Below are positions 36,402-44,811 of a stretch of 64,000 nucleotides of DNA, piece by piece. Within the stretch, counting starts at the first letter, position 1. The number at the start of each line of letters is the position of its first letter. Source of the stretch: Adhaeribacter rhizoryzae (GTDB lineage Bacteria > Bacteroidota > Bacteroidia > Cytophagales > Hymenobacteraceae); the NCBI RefSeq assembly GCF_008629685.1, contig NZ_VWSF01000027.1, positions 22,606 to 86,605 of the forward strand, given 5' to 3'. The notes below the pieces were generated by a model. The model was not told the DNA's origin and ran no database searches. It saw nothing but the letters and a program-made list of their open reading frames with translations. Made by a program: the position numbers and the translations under genes.

Positions 36402-37385
36402 TTAGGCAATACCAGCAGCCGTTTTAAGCGCCTCTACCAAAATATTGGGGGCTAACTTTAGTTTATAAGCGTTGTGGGTAAAGGCTTGGGCACCACGCAT
36501 GGCTATTTCCGCAGCTTCCTGGAAAGTTTTCTCCGATACAGGTTTGCCTACTAAACTTTTCTCCGTTTCAGATAAACGCCAGGGCTTGTGCGCTACGCCG
36601 CCCATAGCCAAACGCGCTGCTGTAATAATATTATTCTGGGTGGCTAAAGCCGCTGCCACCGAAACCAAGGCAAAAGCGTACGACGCCCGGTCGCGCACTT
36701 TTAAATAATGCACTTGCTGGGCAAAAGGCGTATCCGGAATAATAATATCTAATATTAATTCGCCTCTGGTTAAGGTCGTATCTTTTTCGGGCTGGTCACC
36801 GGGCAAGCGGTGGAGGTCAGTGAATAAAATTTGCCTTTCTCCTTGGGGGCCGGCCACTACTACGGTAACATCCAGGGCGGCTAAAGCCACGCTCATGTCG
36901 CTGGGATGTACGGCAATGCATTTATCGCTATACCCAAAAATGGCGTGCATTCGGTTAAAGCCAGCCAAGGCACTGCAGCCTGAGCCCGGTTCGCGTTTGT
37001 TGCAGGGCAGGGCAATATCATAAAAATAAGGACAGCGGGTGCGCTGCAAAATATTGCCGCCCATGGTAGCCATATTCCGTAACTGACCCGATGCACCGGC
37101 ATTTAAGGCTTGCGCCAGTAAAGGTTGTTTTGCCAGCACCAATTTGTTATCGGCTACTTCGCTGTTTAGGGCTAGTGCTCCTATGCGCAGGCTACTGTTT
37201 TCGTGGCTAATTTTCTTAAGTGGCAGTTTATTTATATCCACCAGCTTTTCCGGGGCCACAATGCCGTGTTTCATCAAGTCCAGCAAGTTGGTGCCGCCGG
37301 CAATAAATTGGGCGTTGGCGTTTTTGACCAAAGCTTCGATAGCGGCTTTTTGCTTGGTGGGCTGCACGTACTGAAACTGGTTCAT
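36402..37385 (-). CDS. paoB: Aldehyde oxidoreductase FAD-binding subunit with extra iron-sulfur insertion
   Basis: Medium subunit of 327 residues that passes electrons from the iron-sulfur clusters to FAD. The FAD loops are FIAGGTNLLDLM and NMATMGGNILQRTRCPYF. An insertion holds four Cys (in RCPYF, PCNKRE, GSGCSA and DKCIAVHP), the pattern that binds an additional 4Fe-4S cluster in E. coli PaoB. The C-terminal CO-dehydrogenase-flavoprotein-like domain is present (YAFALVSVAAAL, GGVAHKPWRL). ATG 37385 (MNQFQYVQP) was chosen over a start 23 codons earlier because it gives a 4-base ATGA overlap with the upstream small-subunit gene and the normal family start. Confidence 0.92.
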   Translation of the reverse strand: MNQFQYVQPTKQKAAIEALVKNANAQFIAGGTNLLDLMKHGIVAPEKLVDINKLPLKKISHENSSLRIGALALNSEVADNKLVLAKQPLLAQALNAGASGQLRNMATMGGNILQRTRCPYFYDIALPCNKREPGSGCSALAGFNRMHAIFGYSDKCIAVHPSDMSVALAALDVTVVVAGPQGERQILFTDLHRLPGDQPEKDTTLTRGELILDIIIPDTPFAQQVHYLKVRDRASYAFALVSVAAALATQNNIITAARLAMGGVAHKPWRLSETEKSLVGKPVSEKTFQEAAEIAMRGAQAFTHNAYKLKLAPNILVEALKTAAGIA

Positions 37386-38032
37386 ACTTTTTGGCCTCCG
37401 TTTTTTACTTCCAGAATAGCATTTACAATGTTGGGGTAAGCGCCGCACCGGCAAATATTGCCGCTCATGTATTCGCGTATCTGACCTTCAGAATTAGCCT
37501 GGCCTTCCCGGACACAAGCCACCGCCGACATAATCTGGCCGGGAGTGCAGTAGCCGCATTGTAAGCCATCGTGTTTAATAAAAGCTTCCTGCATGGGGTG
37601 CAGCTTTTCGCCAGCGGCTAAACCCTCGATGGTGGTAATTTTTTTGCCATCCTGCATTACGGCCAGCGATAAACACGCTAAAACGCGCTGCCCGTTTACG
37701 TGCACCGTGCAAGCACCGCATTGGCCGTAGTCGCAGCCTTTTTTGGTGCCGGTTAATTTTAAATCTTCGCGCAATAAATCCAGCAACGTAACCCGGGGCT
37801 CTACGGCTAGTTTGTGCCGGTTGCCATTAATATTTAAAGTTATTTTTACTTGCTCGAAGGCCGCTGCTATTTTCTCGTCCATGCTGGCGGCTTTGAGTAC
37901 GGTAGGCGGGGTAAGCGCCAAAGCCACCACCGCCGAAGTTTTTTTCAGGAAAGTACGCCGGTCTTCGTTTGGTAAACCGTTGTTGTTTTCTGCGGCCGGC
38001 TGATTATTACCCGCATTTTTATCTATAGACAT
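37382..38032 (-). CDS. paoA: Aldehyde oxidoreductase 2Fe-2S small subunit with Tat signal
   Basis: Small subunit of 216 residues. A twin-arginine signal DRRTFLKKTSAVVALAL (from about residue 24) marks export of the folded complex to the periplasm. The plant-type ferredoxin domain has GCDYGQCGACTVHVNGQRVLAC, binding one 2Fe-2S cluster. The C-terminal helical domain has QCGYCTPGQIMS and GNICRCGAYPNIV, binding the second. It is the first gene of the operon A-B-C, XdhC, MocA, all on the minus strand, and overlaps the FAD-subunit gene by 4 bases. This is the same subunit set as E. coli PaoABC. Electron acceptor unknown. Confidence 0.94.
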   Translation of the reverse strand: MSIDKNAGNNQPAAENNNGLPNEDRRTFLKKTSAVVALALTPPTVLKAASMDEKIAAAFEQVKITLNINGNRHKLAVEPRVTLLDLLREDLKLTGTKKGCDYGQCGACTVHVNGQRVLACLSLAVMQDGKKITTIEGLAAGEKLHPMQEAFIKHDGLQCGYCTPGQIMSAVACVREGQANSEGQIREYMSGNICRCGAYPNIVNAILEVKNGGQKV

Positions 38033-38155
38033 AGCAATTTTAACATTAAATGTATTAGCCCGAAAAGCTTAGATCTGGCTCACAAACTAATAAAGTTAAG
38101 TAACGAATATTTAATATTATTGCCTAGTATTTTATTTAACACAAAATATCCTGAA

Positions 38156-38563
38156 ATGATAACCTACCGGCAAGGCAATAATTTAGATTTAGATGCGGTA
38201 ATCGAACTTTACCGGGAGTCTACGCTAGGCGAACGCCGGCCCATAGCAGACCGCGCACGTATGGCGGCCATGCTGCAAAATGCCAACCTGGTAATAACCG
38301 CCTGGGATGGCGTTAAATTAATTGGTATTTCCCGGGCGCTAACCGATTTCGCGTACGTTACTTATTTATCGGATTTGGCCGTGCACCAGGCTTACCAAAA
38401 GCAGGGCATTGGCAAAGAGCTAATCCGGCGTACCAAAGCCGCCGCCGACCCACGGGCCAGCTTGATTTTACTGGCGGCACCGGCCGCCGAAAAATATTAC
38501 CCGCACATTGGTTTTACCCACATGCCGCAAGCCTGGCGGATTAATGCAGATGAAAATATTTAG
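38156..38563 (+). CDS. GNAT family N-acetyltransferase
   Basis: Protein of 135 residues with the GNAT core: ITYRQGNNLDLDAVIELYRES at the start, the strand VTYLSDLAVHQAYQKQGIGKELIRRTK containing the acetyl-CoA loop QKQGIG (about residues 80-85), and an AAPAAEKYYPHIGFTHMPQAW end typical of small-molecule GNATs. The ATG at 38156 is preferred to a TTG 12 codons earlier, which adds residues foreign to the fold. It is divergent from the molybdoenzyme operon across about 120 bases. Acceptor unknown. Confidence 0.88.
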   Translation: MITYRQGNNLDLDAVIELYRESTLGERRPIADRARMAAMLQNANLVITAWDGVKLIGISRALTDFAYVTYLSDLAVHQAYQKQGIGKELIRRTKAAADPRASLILLAAPAAEKYYPHIGFTHMPQAWRINADENI

Positions 38564-38761
38564 TTTCATATTATTACGGCCAAACCATTATTTAGCATAT
38601 GCAACAGATTTAAGTTTGCCAATTTAACGGTACTCACGCTATGCAGAAAAATGAATAGTTTGTAAATTATATAAGAATATTCAACAGAAATGGTATTGCC
38701 GGGTTAGCTATTTGCCAGATTTAAAATAAGCAAAAATGCAGTGTTAAAACTTGCTTTCCTG

Positions 38762-38769
38762 TAGTTTTG
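38762..38769 (+). promoter_or_regulatory. Candidate -7 element
   Basis: TAGTTTTG matches TAnnTTTG 27 bases before the start of the zinc-ribbon gene. The -33 region is not recognisable. Confidence 0.35.
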
Positions 38770-38796
38770 CTTGCAAATTTGGTTAAAGTCCGCGTT

Positions 38797-39102
38797 ATGG
38801 CCTCTACCTTTAAATCATCTAAAAAATGCCCGCATTGTGGCGAATGGTCGGAGTGGAACCAGCACCCCACCGATACCTGCCAGTTTTGCGGGGCCTTGCT
38901 GGATGACAGAACCTTGCTGCGCGAAGCTGCCCGCGAAGCCGAATCCAAAAACAAGAAACAGCTTGAAATAGATATAATTGAAGTTTATCCGACCGATTCT
39001 TTTTTTGTGAAAATTGGCAAACGCATTATTCAGGCCATTCAAATTTCGTTTATTGCCATTGTATCTTTTATAATTTGGTTCCTGACCATGCTGGCCGGCT
39101 AA
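38797..39102 (+). CDS. Small zinc-ribbon membrane protein
   Basis: Protein of 101 residues. Two CxxC pairs near the N terminus (KCPHCGEW and DTCQFCGALL, about residues 10-34) form a zinc ribbon. A charged helix follows (REAAREAESKNKKQ), then one membrane segment at about 78-97 (AIQISFIAIVSFIIWFLTML). The ribbon would face the cytoplasm. ATG 38797 was chosen over a TTG 10 codons earlier, which lies almost on the -7 element. The stop overlaps the next start by one base (TAATG), indicating translational coupling. Function unknown. Confidence 0.8.
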   Translation: MASTFKSSKKCPHCGEWSEWNQHPTDTCQFCGALLDDRTLLREAAREAESKNKKQLEIDIIEVYPTDSFFVKIGKRIIQAIQISFIAIVSFIIWFLTMLAG

Positions 39103-39491
39103 TGAACTGGTTCCAATATTTTTTGTTTTGGCTGGCGTTAAGCTTGTATTTACTAAACCGGTACGTGCTGGATTTTTTGGGTTTCACCAAATATAAAATT
39201 CCTTACCTGAACGATGTGCTGTGCTTGCCCGTGGTGTTGTGCGTGGCTTTATGGTTGCAGCAAAAGTTATTTCCGCGTACGGCCCGTTCCCGGCTAAATA
39301 TTTGGCAGGTTATTTTTACGGTTATTTATTTTTCAATTTTTTTCGAAGGAATATTGCCCGCATTTTCTAATAAATACACCCGCGATTTTTGGGATATAGG
39401 CGCTTATGCCCTGGGCGGTATTATTTATTATTTCTTTTTAAATCCCAAACCCCAGTTGTTATCCAAACCGCATCAAACTTATATTTTTTGA
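39102..39491 (+). CDS. Hypothetical membrane protein
   Basis: Protein of 129 residues with four likely membrane segments (near residues 4-20, 35-52, 65-80 and 96-112), aromatic-rich, with an acidic and Tyr-containing loop before the last segment (FSNKYTRDFWDIGAYALGG). ATG 39102 shares its first base with the stop codon of the zinc-ribbon gene, so the two are coupled and may act together. I recognise no family. Confidence 0.75.
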   Translation: MNWFQYFLFWLALSLYLLNRYVLDFLGFTKYKIPYLNDVLCLPVVLCVALWLQQKLFPRTARSRLNIWQVIFTVIYFSIFFEGILPAFSNKYTRDFWDIGAYALGGIIYYFFLNPKPQLLSKPHQTYIF

Positions 39492-40012
39492 ATATTTCTG
39501 TAACAATCCGGGTGGCTACCAGCCAAGATAATATAGTTTTAGCCCAACTAGGCCAGGAAACTTTTGCGCAAGCCTTTGCCGCCGCCAATACACCCGAAGA
39601 CATGGCCGCCTACTTGCCCGGTACCTTTAGCCCAGCTTTACAAGCCGCAGAACTAGCCGATCCGCAAAATATATTCTGGCTGGTTTATGCCGGTTCCGAG
39701 TTGGCTGGCTACGTAAAAATGAATACGGGTCCGGCCGCCGCTTGTATTACTGCTACAAAAGCCTTAAAGATTGCCCGGTTATATTTGTTACAGCATTGGC
39801 ACGGCCGCGGCATTGGTTCGGAAATTTTAAACCAGTGCTTTTGTTATGCCCGTGCAGCAGGTTTTGGCGCCGTTTGGTTAACCGTTTGGGAACATAATTT
39901 GGGTGCGCTGACGCTTTACCAAAGATTAGGTTTTAAAATAATAGGCCACGAGGATTTTGTGCTGGGCCAGGATGTGCAACACGATTATATAATGGAGAAA
40001 GTTATTATTTAA
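39488..40012 (+). CDS. GNAT family N-acetyltransferase
   Basis: Protein of about 174 residues with a well-formed GNAT domain: VTIRVATSQDNIVLAQLGQETF at the start, the acetyl-CoA loop in YLLQHWHGRGIGSEILNQCF, and LTVWEHNLGALTLYQRLGFKIIGHEDF at the end, the typical pattern of the RimI/PhnO-like group. No ATG fits; the TTG at 39488 overlaps the previous stop codon (TTGA) and gives the expected N terminus, so coupled translation is likely. A longer frame reaching back to 39389 would overlap the membrane-protein gene without adding domain sequence. Confidence 0.85.
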   Translation: MNISVTIRVATSQDNIVLAQLGQETFAQAFAAANTPEDMAAYLPGTFSPALQAAELADPQNIFWLVYAGSELAGYVKMNTGPAAACITATKALKIARLYLLQHWHGRGIGSEILNQCFCYARAAGFGAVWLTVWEHNLGALTLYQRLGFKIIGHEDFVLGQDVQHDYIMEKVII

Positions 40013-40081
40013 TAAATAAGCACGTATTTAAAACAATTTGTATATTTAATTAAAATCGAATTTCACTTAATCAACAAGATT

Positions 40082-40309
40082 ATGACGCTATATATAGGAG
40101 GTTTAGGTGTAAGTGAAGTGCTGATTATTTTAATTCCCTTTGTTCTTTGGTGTATTGTTCTGGTTGATATAATCAGGAGCAATTTTAAAAACAATACAAA
40201 CAAGATTATTTGGTTGCTCGTCGTTATTTTAATTCCTTTTGTAGGAGTTATTCTTTATCCTTTAATTGCCCCAAACCAGAAATTAAAAGCTTCCGGAAAT
40301 GATTATTAA
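40082..40309 (+). CDS. Small membrane protein, PLDc_N-like (copy 1)
   Basis: Protein of 75 residues with two membrane helices joined by a short loop that carries DIIRSNFKNNTNKIIWLLVVILIPFVGVILYPLI, the pattern of the phospholipase D N-terminal (PLDc_N) domain, without any nuclease domain. Such stand-alone proteins are common in Bacteroidota and their job is unknown. A second, clearly related copy lies 76 bases downstream. Confidence 0.8.
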   Translation: MTLYIGGLGVSEVLIILIPFVLWCIVLVDIIRSNFKNNTNKIIWLLVVILIPFVGVILYPLIAPNQKLKASGNDY

Positions 40310-40385
40310 ATAATTGACCCGGAGCAGTTAAATTTTAAAGAAGAAAAATCTGGACCAGCATCATGGTTAAACCTTAAACTGTATT

Positions 40386-40619
40386 ATGCTTTTATTTATT
40401 GGTGGTCTTGGCTTGGTTGAAATAGTAATTATTTTACTATTTACCTTATTCCCCTTATTTCTGTTAATTTGGGCGTTGCTCGATATTATCCGGAGCGATT
40501 TTAAGGATAGTGTTACAAAATTAATTTGGGTAATTGTGGTAATATTTGTGCCATTTGCCGGCCCGCTTTTGTACCTCATCCTCCGGAAAGGCCAAAAGGC
40601 AAAACATAATCATATCTAA
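40386..40619 (+). CDS. Small membrane protein, PLDc_N-like (copy 2)
   Basis: Protein of 77 residues, homologous to the preceding gene: both start with a short GGLG motif followed by a first helix, then DIIRSDFKDSVTKLIWVIVVIFVPFAGPLLYLIL against the same block in copy 1. The C terminus is basic (RKGQKAKHNH). The pair is a tandem duplication that has diverged. No nuclease domain is present. Confidence 0.82.
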   Translation: MLLFIGGLGLVEIVIILLFTLFPLFLLIWALLDIIRSDFKDSVTKLIWVIVVIFVPFAGPLLYLILRKGQKAKHNHI

Positions 40620-40818
40620 TCCTTTTCCTTAAAACAGCAACAAACCTTTATCGCGTAGTAACAGACATTCTGGTTAGTATTGCTATAGCCCTGCTAGAGC
40701 AATGTTATGTAGTAGTTGTAAATAATTATTTATGGACGGCAAAATTTACGGCATTATATTCAAGAATTCTGGCAGCAACGTGCCGCTGCTGATAAGTAAA
40801 ATCGCTACCGGGTAGCGT

Positions 40819-42264
40819 TTATTTTTGCGGCAAGTCCTTTATAATAAAATCAAGCCATTCGTTTTGTGGTTTATTTATAACTACATCGGGTTTAAATCCG
40901 GTTTTGTCTATCGGGTTTTTATCTGTCCAGCTAGATTTTGAGATGGGTATGGTAAGCCTGAATTTTTCATAAGGGAGTGCAGTGGGAGTAGACATGCCTT
41001 CATAATCCATCATGCCCAACGTATTGGTGCCGTAGCTAATTGTTTTTTTACTTTGTTTAGAAAGGTAAAAGAAATATTCAGCCGAACTGCCACAAAAGTC
41101 GTCTACAATGAGGGCTATTTTTTCCGGTTGCCGCGTTATAGAATCTAAGGGGAAATTAACGCTCGGTATCGGATAAAAACTCTCGCGGGCAATCGGTAAT
41201 TCCTGGTAAGCTTTTTTATATGCATTTAAAATATCCGCAGGAAAATATTTTTGCATTTCCGCCGGTATGGGTTGGGTGGCAAAAGGTGCTATATCGTTTA
41301 ATTTATGTTTTATATTCTCGGGTGTCAGGCGCAGATAGGTTGATTCCTGAATAATTGGATTGGTCATAAAGTAAGAAATAAAATGAATCCAGCCGGTGTT
41401 TCCGCCGCCGTTTCCCCTTAAATCTACAACTAGGTATTTTGTGTTCCGGATTAGCTTGTCGTTGGCTGCAACCAGCTGCTGTATTTTATCGTCGTTATTG
41501 ATAAAAGTAGGTACTTTTAGATAAGTAAAGTCTGCGTTTAGTTTTCTGAAAGCTAAGCCATTGTTGTTGTTCCGCCATTGCGATAACTCCTGGCCCTCGG
41601 CGGCGGTCATTTGCTGGGGAGATATTTTGCCCCAGATGGCATAATTCCAAAGGTATAACAGATTGCCGTTTTGGCTGGCCGGAAAATCAGTACTGACAAA
41701 AGAATTATAATCTTTTACTATATATTTTTTGCTATTGGGCGTTAAGGTAAAGTAAACAAAACCTTTCGGGAAATTATCGTGCTTGGAGGCAATCTTAAAA
41801 GCCTGAAAAATATCCGCTTTAGTTTTTTTAATACCAATGGTAATGGTGCTATCCGGATTGGTATAGATGCCTTCAACCGGAGTTAATTTATTTTTATTTT
41901 TTTTATCCTGAAAATAAGAATCTGCATAATCAATCACTAAGCTGTCATAGTCGTTTTCGTTTCTGTATGACAGAATAAAGTGTTTGTCGTTAAAAAATTT
42001 AATATAATCCCGAATAAGATAATAGCACTTTTTAGGCTCATTTATGCCAGCAGCTTTTTGTTTTAGTCTTTGTACAAGAGAATTATATTCCTTCGTGGTT
42101 TTTGCGTTTACTTTAGTTGGATAACCTGCATAGTTTTCTTCTGTTTTCTGAATGGTGGTATTTAAATTATCAGAACAGTTGCAGGTGTTTGCCTGACCGT
42201 ATCCGATAAGCAACTGTAAGCAGAAAAGGATAGTAAGCGTTAGCCGGTAAATTCTATTTTGCAT
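40819..42264 (-). CDS. S41 family peptidase, exported
   Basis: Tail-specific-protease-type serine peptidase of 481 residues with a signal peptide (hydrophobic residues 7-21, ending GQANTC, with a Cys at about 27). The catalytic domain shows YLVVDLRGNGGGNTGWIHFI and the nucleophile block KIALIVDDFCGSSAEYFFYL, where the first Ser of the GSS is the likely nucleophile, with a downstream DPxD-like FKPDVVIN segment near the C terminus. I could not make out a PDZ domain. Similar exported S41 proteins are numerous in Bacteroidota; the substrate is unknown. Single gene. Confidence 0.88.
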   Translation of the reverse strand: MQNRIYRLTLTILFCLQLLIGYGQANTCNCSDNLNTTIQKTEENYAGYPTKVNAKTTKEYNSLVQRLKQKAAGINEPKKCYYLIRDYIKFFNDKHFILSYRNENDYDSLVIDYADSYFQDKKNKNKLTPVEGIYTNPDSTITIGIKKTKADIFQAFKIASKHDNFPKGFVYFTLTPNSKKYIVKDYNSFVSTDFPASQNGNLLYLWNYAIWGKISPQQMTAAEGQELSQWRNNNNGLAFRKLNADFTYLKVPTFINNDDKIQQLVAANDKLIRNTKYLVVDLRGNGGGNTGWIHFISYFMTNPIIQESTYLRLTPENIKHKLNDIAPFATQPIPAEMQKYFPADILNAYKKAYQELPIARESFYPIPSVNFPLDSITRQPEKIALIVDDFCGSSAEYFFYLSKQSKKTISYGTNTLGMMDYEGMSTPTALPYEKFRLTIPISKSSWTDKNPIDKTGFKPDVVINKPQNEWLDFIIKDLPQK

Positions 42265-42419
42265 AGTTTAAGGGTAAAGAGTAAGGCTATTTAATCGGAA
42301 TGAAAAATTAATTAGGTCTGATCCAAAACTTATGCGGCCTTATAGCTATAAGGTACTGCTTGTAAATAAGGGTATTTGCGTACGCTTTAAATATAGTAGG
42401 TTTATTAGTAGGTTTATGC

Positions 42420-42443
42420 AAAATATCTTTTAAGATATTTTTT
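42420..42443. terminator. AT-rich hairpin after the radical SAM gene
   Basis: Perfect 10-bp palindrome AAAATATCTT (42420-42429), TT, AAGATATTTT (42432-42441), 5 bases beyond the radical SAM gene's stop codon on the minus strand. The low GC of the stem makes its strength uncertain. Confidence 0.45.
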
Positions 42444-42445
42444 AT

Positions 42446-44680
42446 TTATAGCAGCAACAAACCTTTTTCACGCAACAACAACCATTCCGGCGAAATCAGG
42501 AATTGTGAAAACGGCATACCCGCTTCAGTTGGGAAGCTCGCCTCTAAATCTTTCAGTAATAACTTGTTTTCGTAATCGTGGTGCAGATGGGTAAGCGTTT
42601 GCCGGAGCCAGTTGCCAATAGCCGGATTGGTTTTTAGTTGAAAATCTTCGGCTTTTTCGTAAAAAGTTAGCACCGCGCGGGTAATATTTTTGCCTTTTTT
42701 AGTTAAGGTAATTTCTTCTAGTTCGGGCGCATTACCCAGCCAGAATACCCGCAAATTACGTTTCTCGCCATCAGGTTTAGCGGGCGTATTAATGGCTTGG
42801 GCAATCAGGTGGCGCGGGTGCGCGGGGCGCGGCACTTTCGTATCGAACCAGAACTGCAGCGGTTCTTCCAGTCCAATGCCGTGCATGTAATTGTAAATAG
42901 ATTTAGATAAGCCTTGGGCAAATAATTCGTGGTCGGCGCCCTGCGGGTCGTCGTGCCACAGGTCATTATCGGCAAAATTACCGGCGGGCGGACCAACTTT
43001 TACCACGCCGTATTTCTCCGGATTTTTGCCAACCGGGCTGTGCGCCGTCATGGAAAAGCGGTGCCAAAAACCCGATTGAATTACATTGTTCTCGAATAAT
43101 TGCCGCACTACTTCCAGGGAATCAATAGTTTCCTGGGCTGTTTGGGTGGGGAAGCCGTACATGAGGTAAGCGTGCACCATAATGCCGGCGTTGGTAAAGC
43201 CTTCAGTTACGCGGGCCACCTGAGCAATGGTTACGCCTTTTTCCATTTTGGCTAATAATCGATCCGAAGCAACTTCTAAACCACCCGATACCGCAATACA
43301 ACCCGACGCAGCCAACAAGCGGCAAATATCAGGCGTAAAAGTTTTCTCGAACCGAATATTGCCCCACCAGGTAATTTTTACGTTGCGGCGCAATAATTCA
43401 ATAGCCAAATCGCGGAGGGCGAGCGGGGGAGCAGCCTCATCTACGAAATGAAAACCGGTTTGGGCGGTTTGGGCCACAATTTGTTCAATGCGATCAACTA
43501 ATAAAGTAGCTGGGGCGGTTTCGTAGCGGGAAATATAATCGAGGGTAATGTCGCAGAAAGAGCAGCGTTTCCAGTAGCAGCCATGGGCCACGGTTAATTT
43601 ATTCCAGCGGCCGTCGCTCCAGAGCCGGTGCATGGGGTTGGTTACCTCAATTACCGATAAATATTCGACTAAGGGTAAATCGCTGTAATCGGGTGTGCCC
43701 ACTTCGGTATGCGGAATATTGCCGTCGTTGCAGTTGTTTTGGTAAATTACCTCCCCGTTTTGCAGCATAAAGGTACGCTGCAGTTGTTCGGCCGAACGTT
43801 GGCCTTGCCAATATTCCAGTATTTTCAGCCACGGGCCTTCACCGTCGTCGAGCGTTACAAAATCGATGTAAGAAAATAAGCGTGGTTCTTTTAAACTGCG
43901 CAACTCGGTATTAGGATAACCACCGCCCATCAGGGTTTTTACCGTAGGGTTTTGAGCTTTAGCAAATTGAGCTAACCACAAAGCACCGTACAAATTACCC
44001 GGAAATGGCACCGAAAAGCCAATTAAATCCGGTTGAACTTCGGTCAGCTTTTCGGCCATTAATTCCAGCAGCATCTGATCCACTAAGTTGGGTGCATCCT
44101 GCAAAGCTTCGGCTAACGGGTCGAAAGAAGTGGCCGATAAAGCTAATTTCTCAGCGTAGCGACTAAAGCCAAAATAAGGGCAAACGGTTTCTTTTATTAA
44201 ATCGGCTAAGTCTTCTAAATACAGCGTAGCCAGGTGCCGGGCGCGGTCGGTAATGCCCATGTTGCCGAAGGCGTATTCCAGATCGGCGATTTGGGCAAAA
44301 CGGGAAGCCTCGGGCAAAAAGCTGCTGTAGCAAATTTGCTGCGCGAGCGTGTTGTCTTTATTCTGCAAAAACCGGATTACCGGCTCAATGGTCTCTAAAT
44401 AATAAGGCCGCAACCGCAAGATGCGTTTGCTGTTCCCAGAAATATTGCCGGTAAATTTAGCGGCGGCATCAAAAATGCGGGTAAGGCCGGTGCGGGAAAA
44501 CATTTTTAATACCAGTTCAATCCCAAAATCGGCCTGGTGAATAGTATAACCTTGTTTACCCAGAAAACCTTTGAGGTAGGCGGTGGCCGGGTAAGGCGTG
44601 TTTAGCTGCGTAAGCGGCGGGGTAATAAGCAGAGTAACCGGTTTTTTCAAAAGAATATTATTGGGTTGGAGGTAGAACAA
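42446..44680 (-). CDS. B12-binding domain radical SAM protein
   Basis: Protein of 744 residues. The N-terminal part (about 1-290) is a cobalamin-binding-type domain (LITPPLTQLNTPYPATAYLKGFL, LIGFSVPFPGNLYGAL, TLMGGGYPNTELR). The radical SAM core follows with AHGCYWKRCSFCDI, whose Cys-x3-Cys-x2-Cys arrangement binds the 4Fe-4S cluster (about residues 366-376; CYWKRCSFC gives C-x4-C-x2-C as written). Then come FHFVDEAAPP and SGGLEVASDRLLAKMEKGV. The C-terminal 150 residues are not typical of the core. Family members methylate or rearrange varied substrates; none is indicated here. Single gene on the minus strand. Confidence 0.9.
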   Translation of the reverse strand: MFYLQPNNILLKKPVTLLITPPLTQLNTPYPATAYLKGFLGKQGYTIHQADFGIELVLKMFSRTGLTRIFDAAAKFTGNISGNSKRILRLRPYYLETIEPVIRFLQNKDNTLAQQICYSSFLPEASRFAQIADLEYAFGNMGITDRARHLATLYLEDLADLIKETVCPYFGFSRYAEKLALSATSFDPLAEALQDAPNLVDQMLLELMAEKLTEVQPDLIGFSVPFPGNLYGALWLAQFAKAQNPTVKTLMGGGYPNTELRSLKEPRLFSYIDFVTLDDGEGPWLKILEYWQGQRSAEQLQRTFMLQNGEVIYQNNCNDGNIPHTEVGTPDYSDLPLVEYLSVIEVTNPMHRLWSDGRWNKLTVAHGCYWKRCSFCDITLDYISRYETAPATLLVDRIEQIVAQTAQTGFHFVDEAAPPLALRDLAIELLRRNVKITWWGNIRFEKTFTPDICRLLAASGCIAVSGGLEVASDRLLAKMEKGVTIAQVARVTEGFTNAGIMVHAYLMYGFPTQTAQETIDSLEVVRQLFENNVIQSGFWHRFSMTAHSPVGKNPEKYGVVKVGPPAGNFADNDLWHDDPQGADHELFAQGLSKSIYNYMHGIGLEEPLQFWFDTKVPRPAHPRHLIAQAINTPAKPDGEKRNLRVFWLGNAPELEEITLTKKGKNITRAVLTFYEKAEDFQLKTNPAIGNWLRQTLTHLHHDYENKLLLKDLEASFPTEAGMPFSQFLISPEWLLLREKGLLLL

Positions 44681-44743
44681 ATGCTCCGGAGTAGAAGTTT
44701 ATTCCGCACAAAATTACCGCTTTCTGCCTGAATCCGAAAGCCT

Positions 44744-44784
44744 AAAATAAAAGGCCACTGTAACTTAGTGGCCTTTTATTTTAT
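44744..44784 (-). terminator. Intrinsic terminator of pruA
   Basis: Perfect 16-bp stem AAAATAAAAGGCCACT (44744-44759) with its complement at 44767-44782 and a 7-nt loop. It lies 30 bases beyond the pruA stop codon on the minus strand and has A/T runs on both outer sides. Confidence 0.88.
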
Positions 44785-44811
44785 TCAGTTGCAAGATTCT
44801 TAAAACATTAT

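Noticed and set aside
37386..37454. N-terminal extension of the FAD subunit
   Set aside because: The extra 23 residues come from the out-of-frame end of the small-subunit gene; the ATGA overlap at 37382-37385 marks the real junction.
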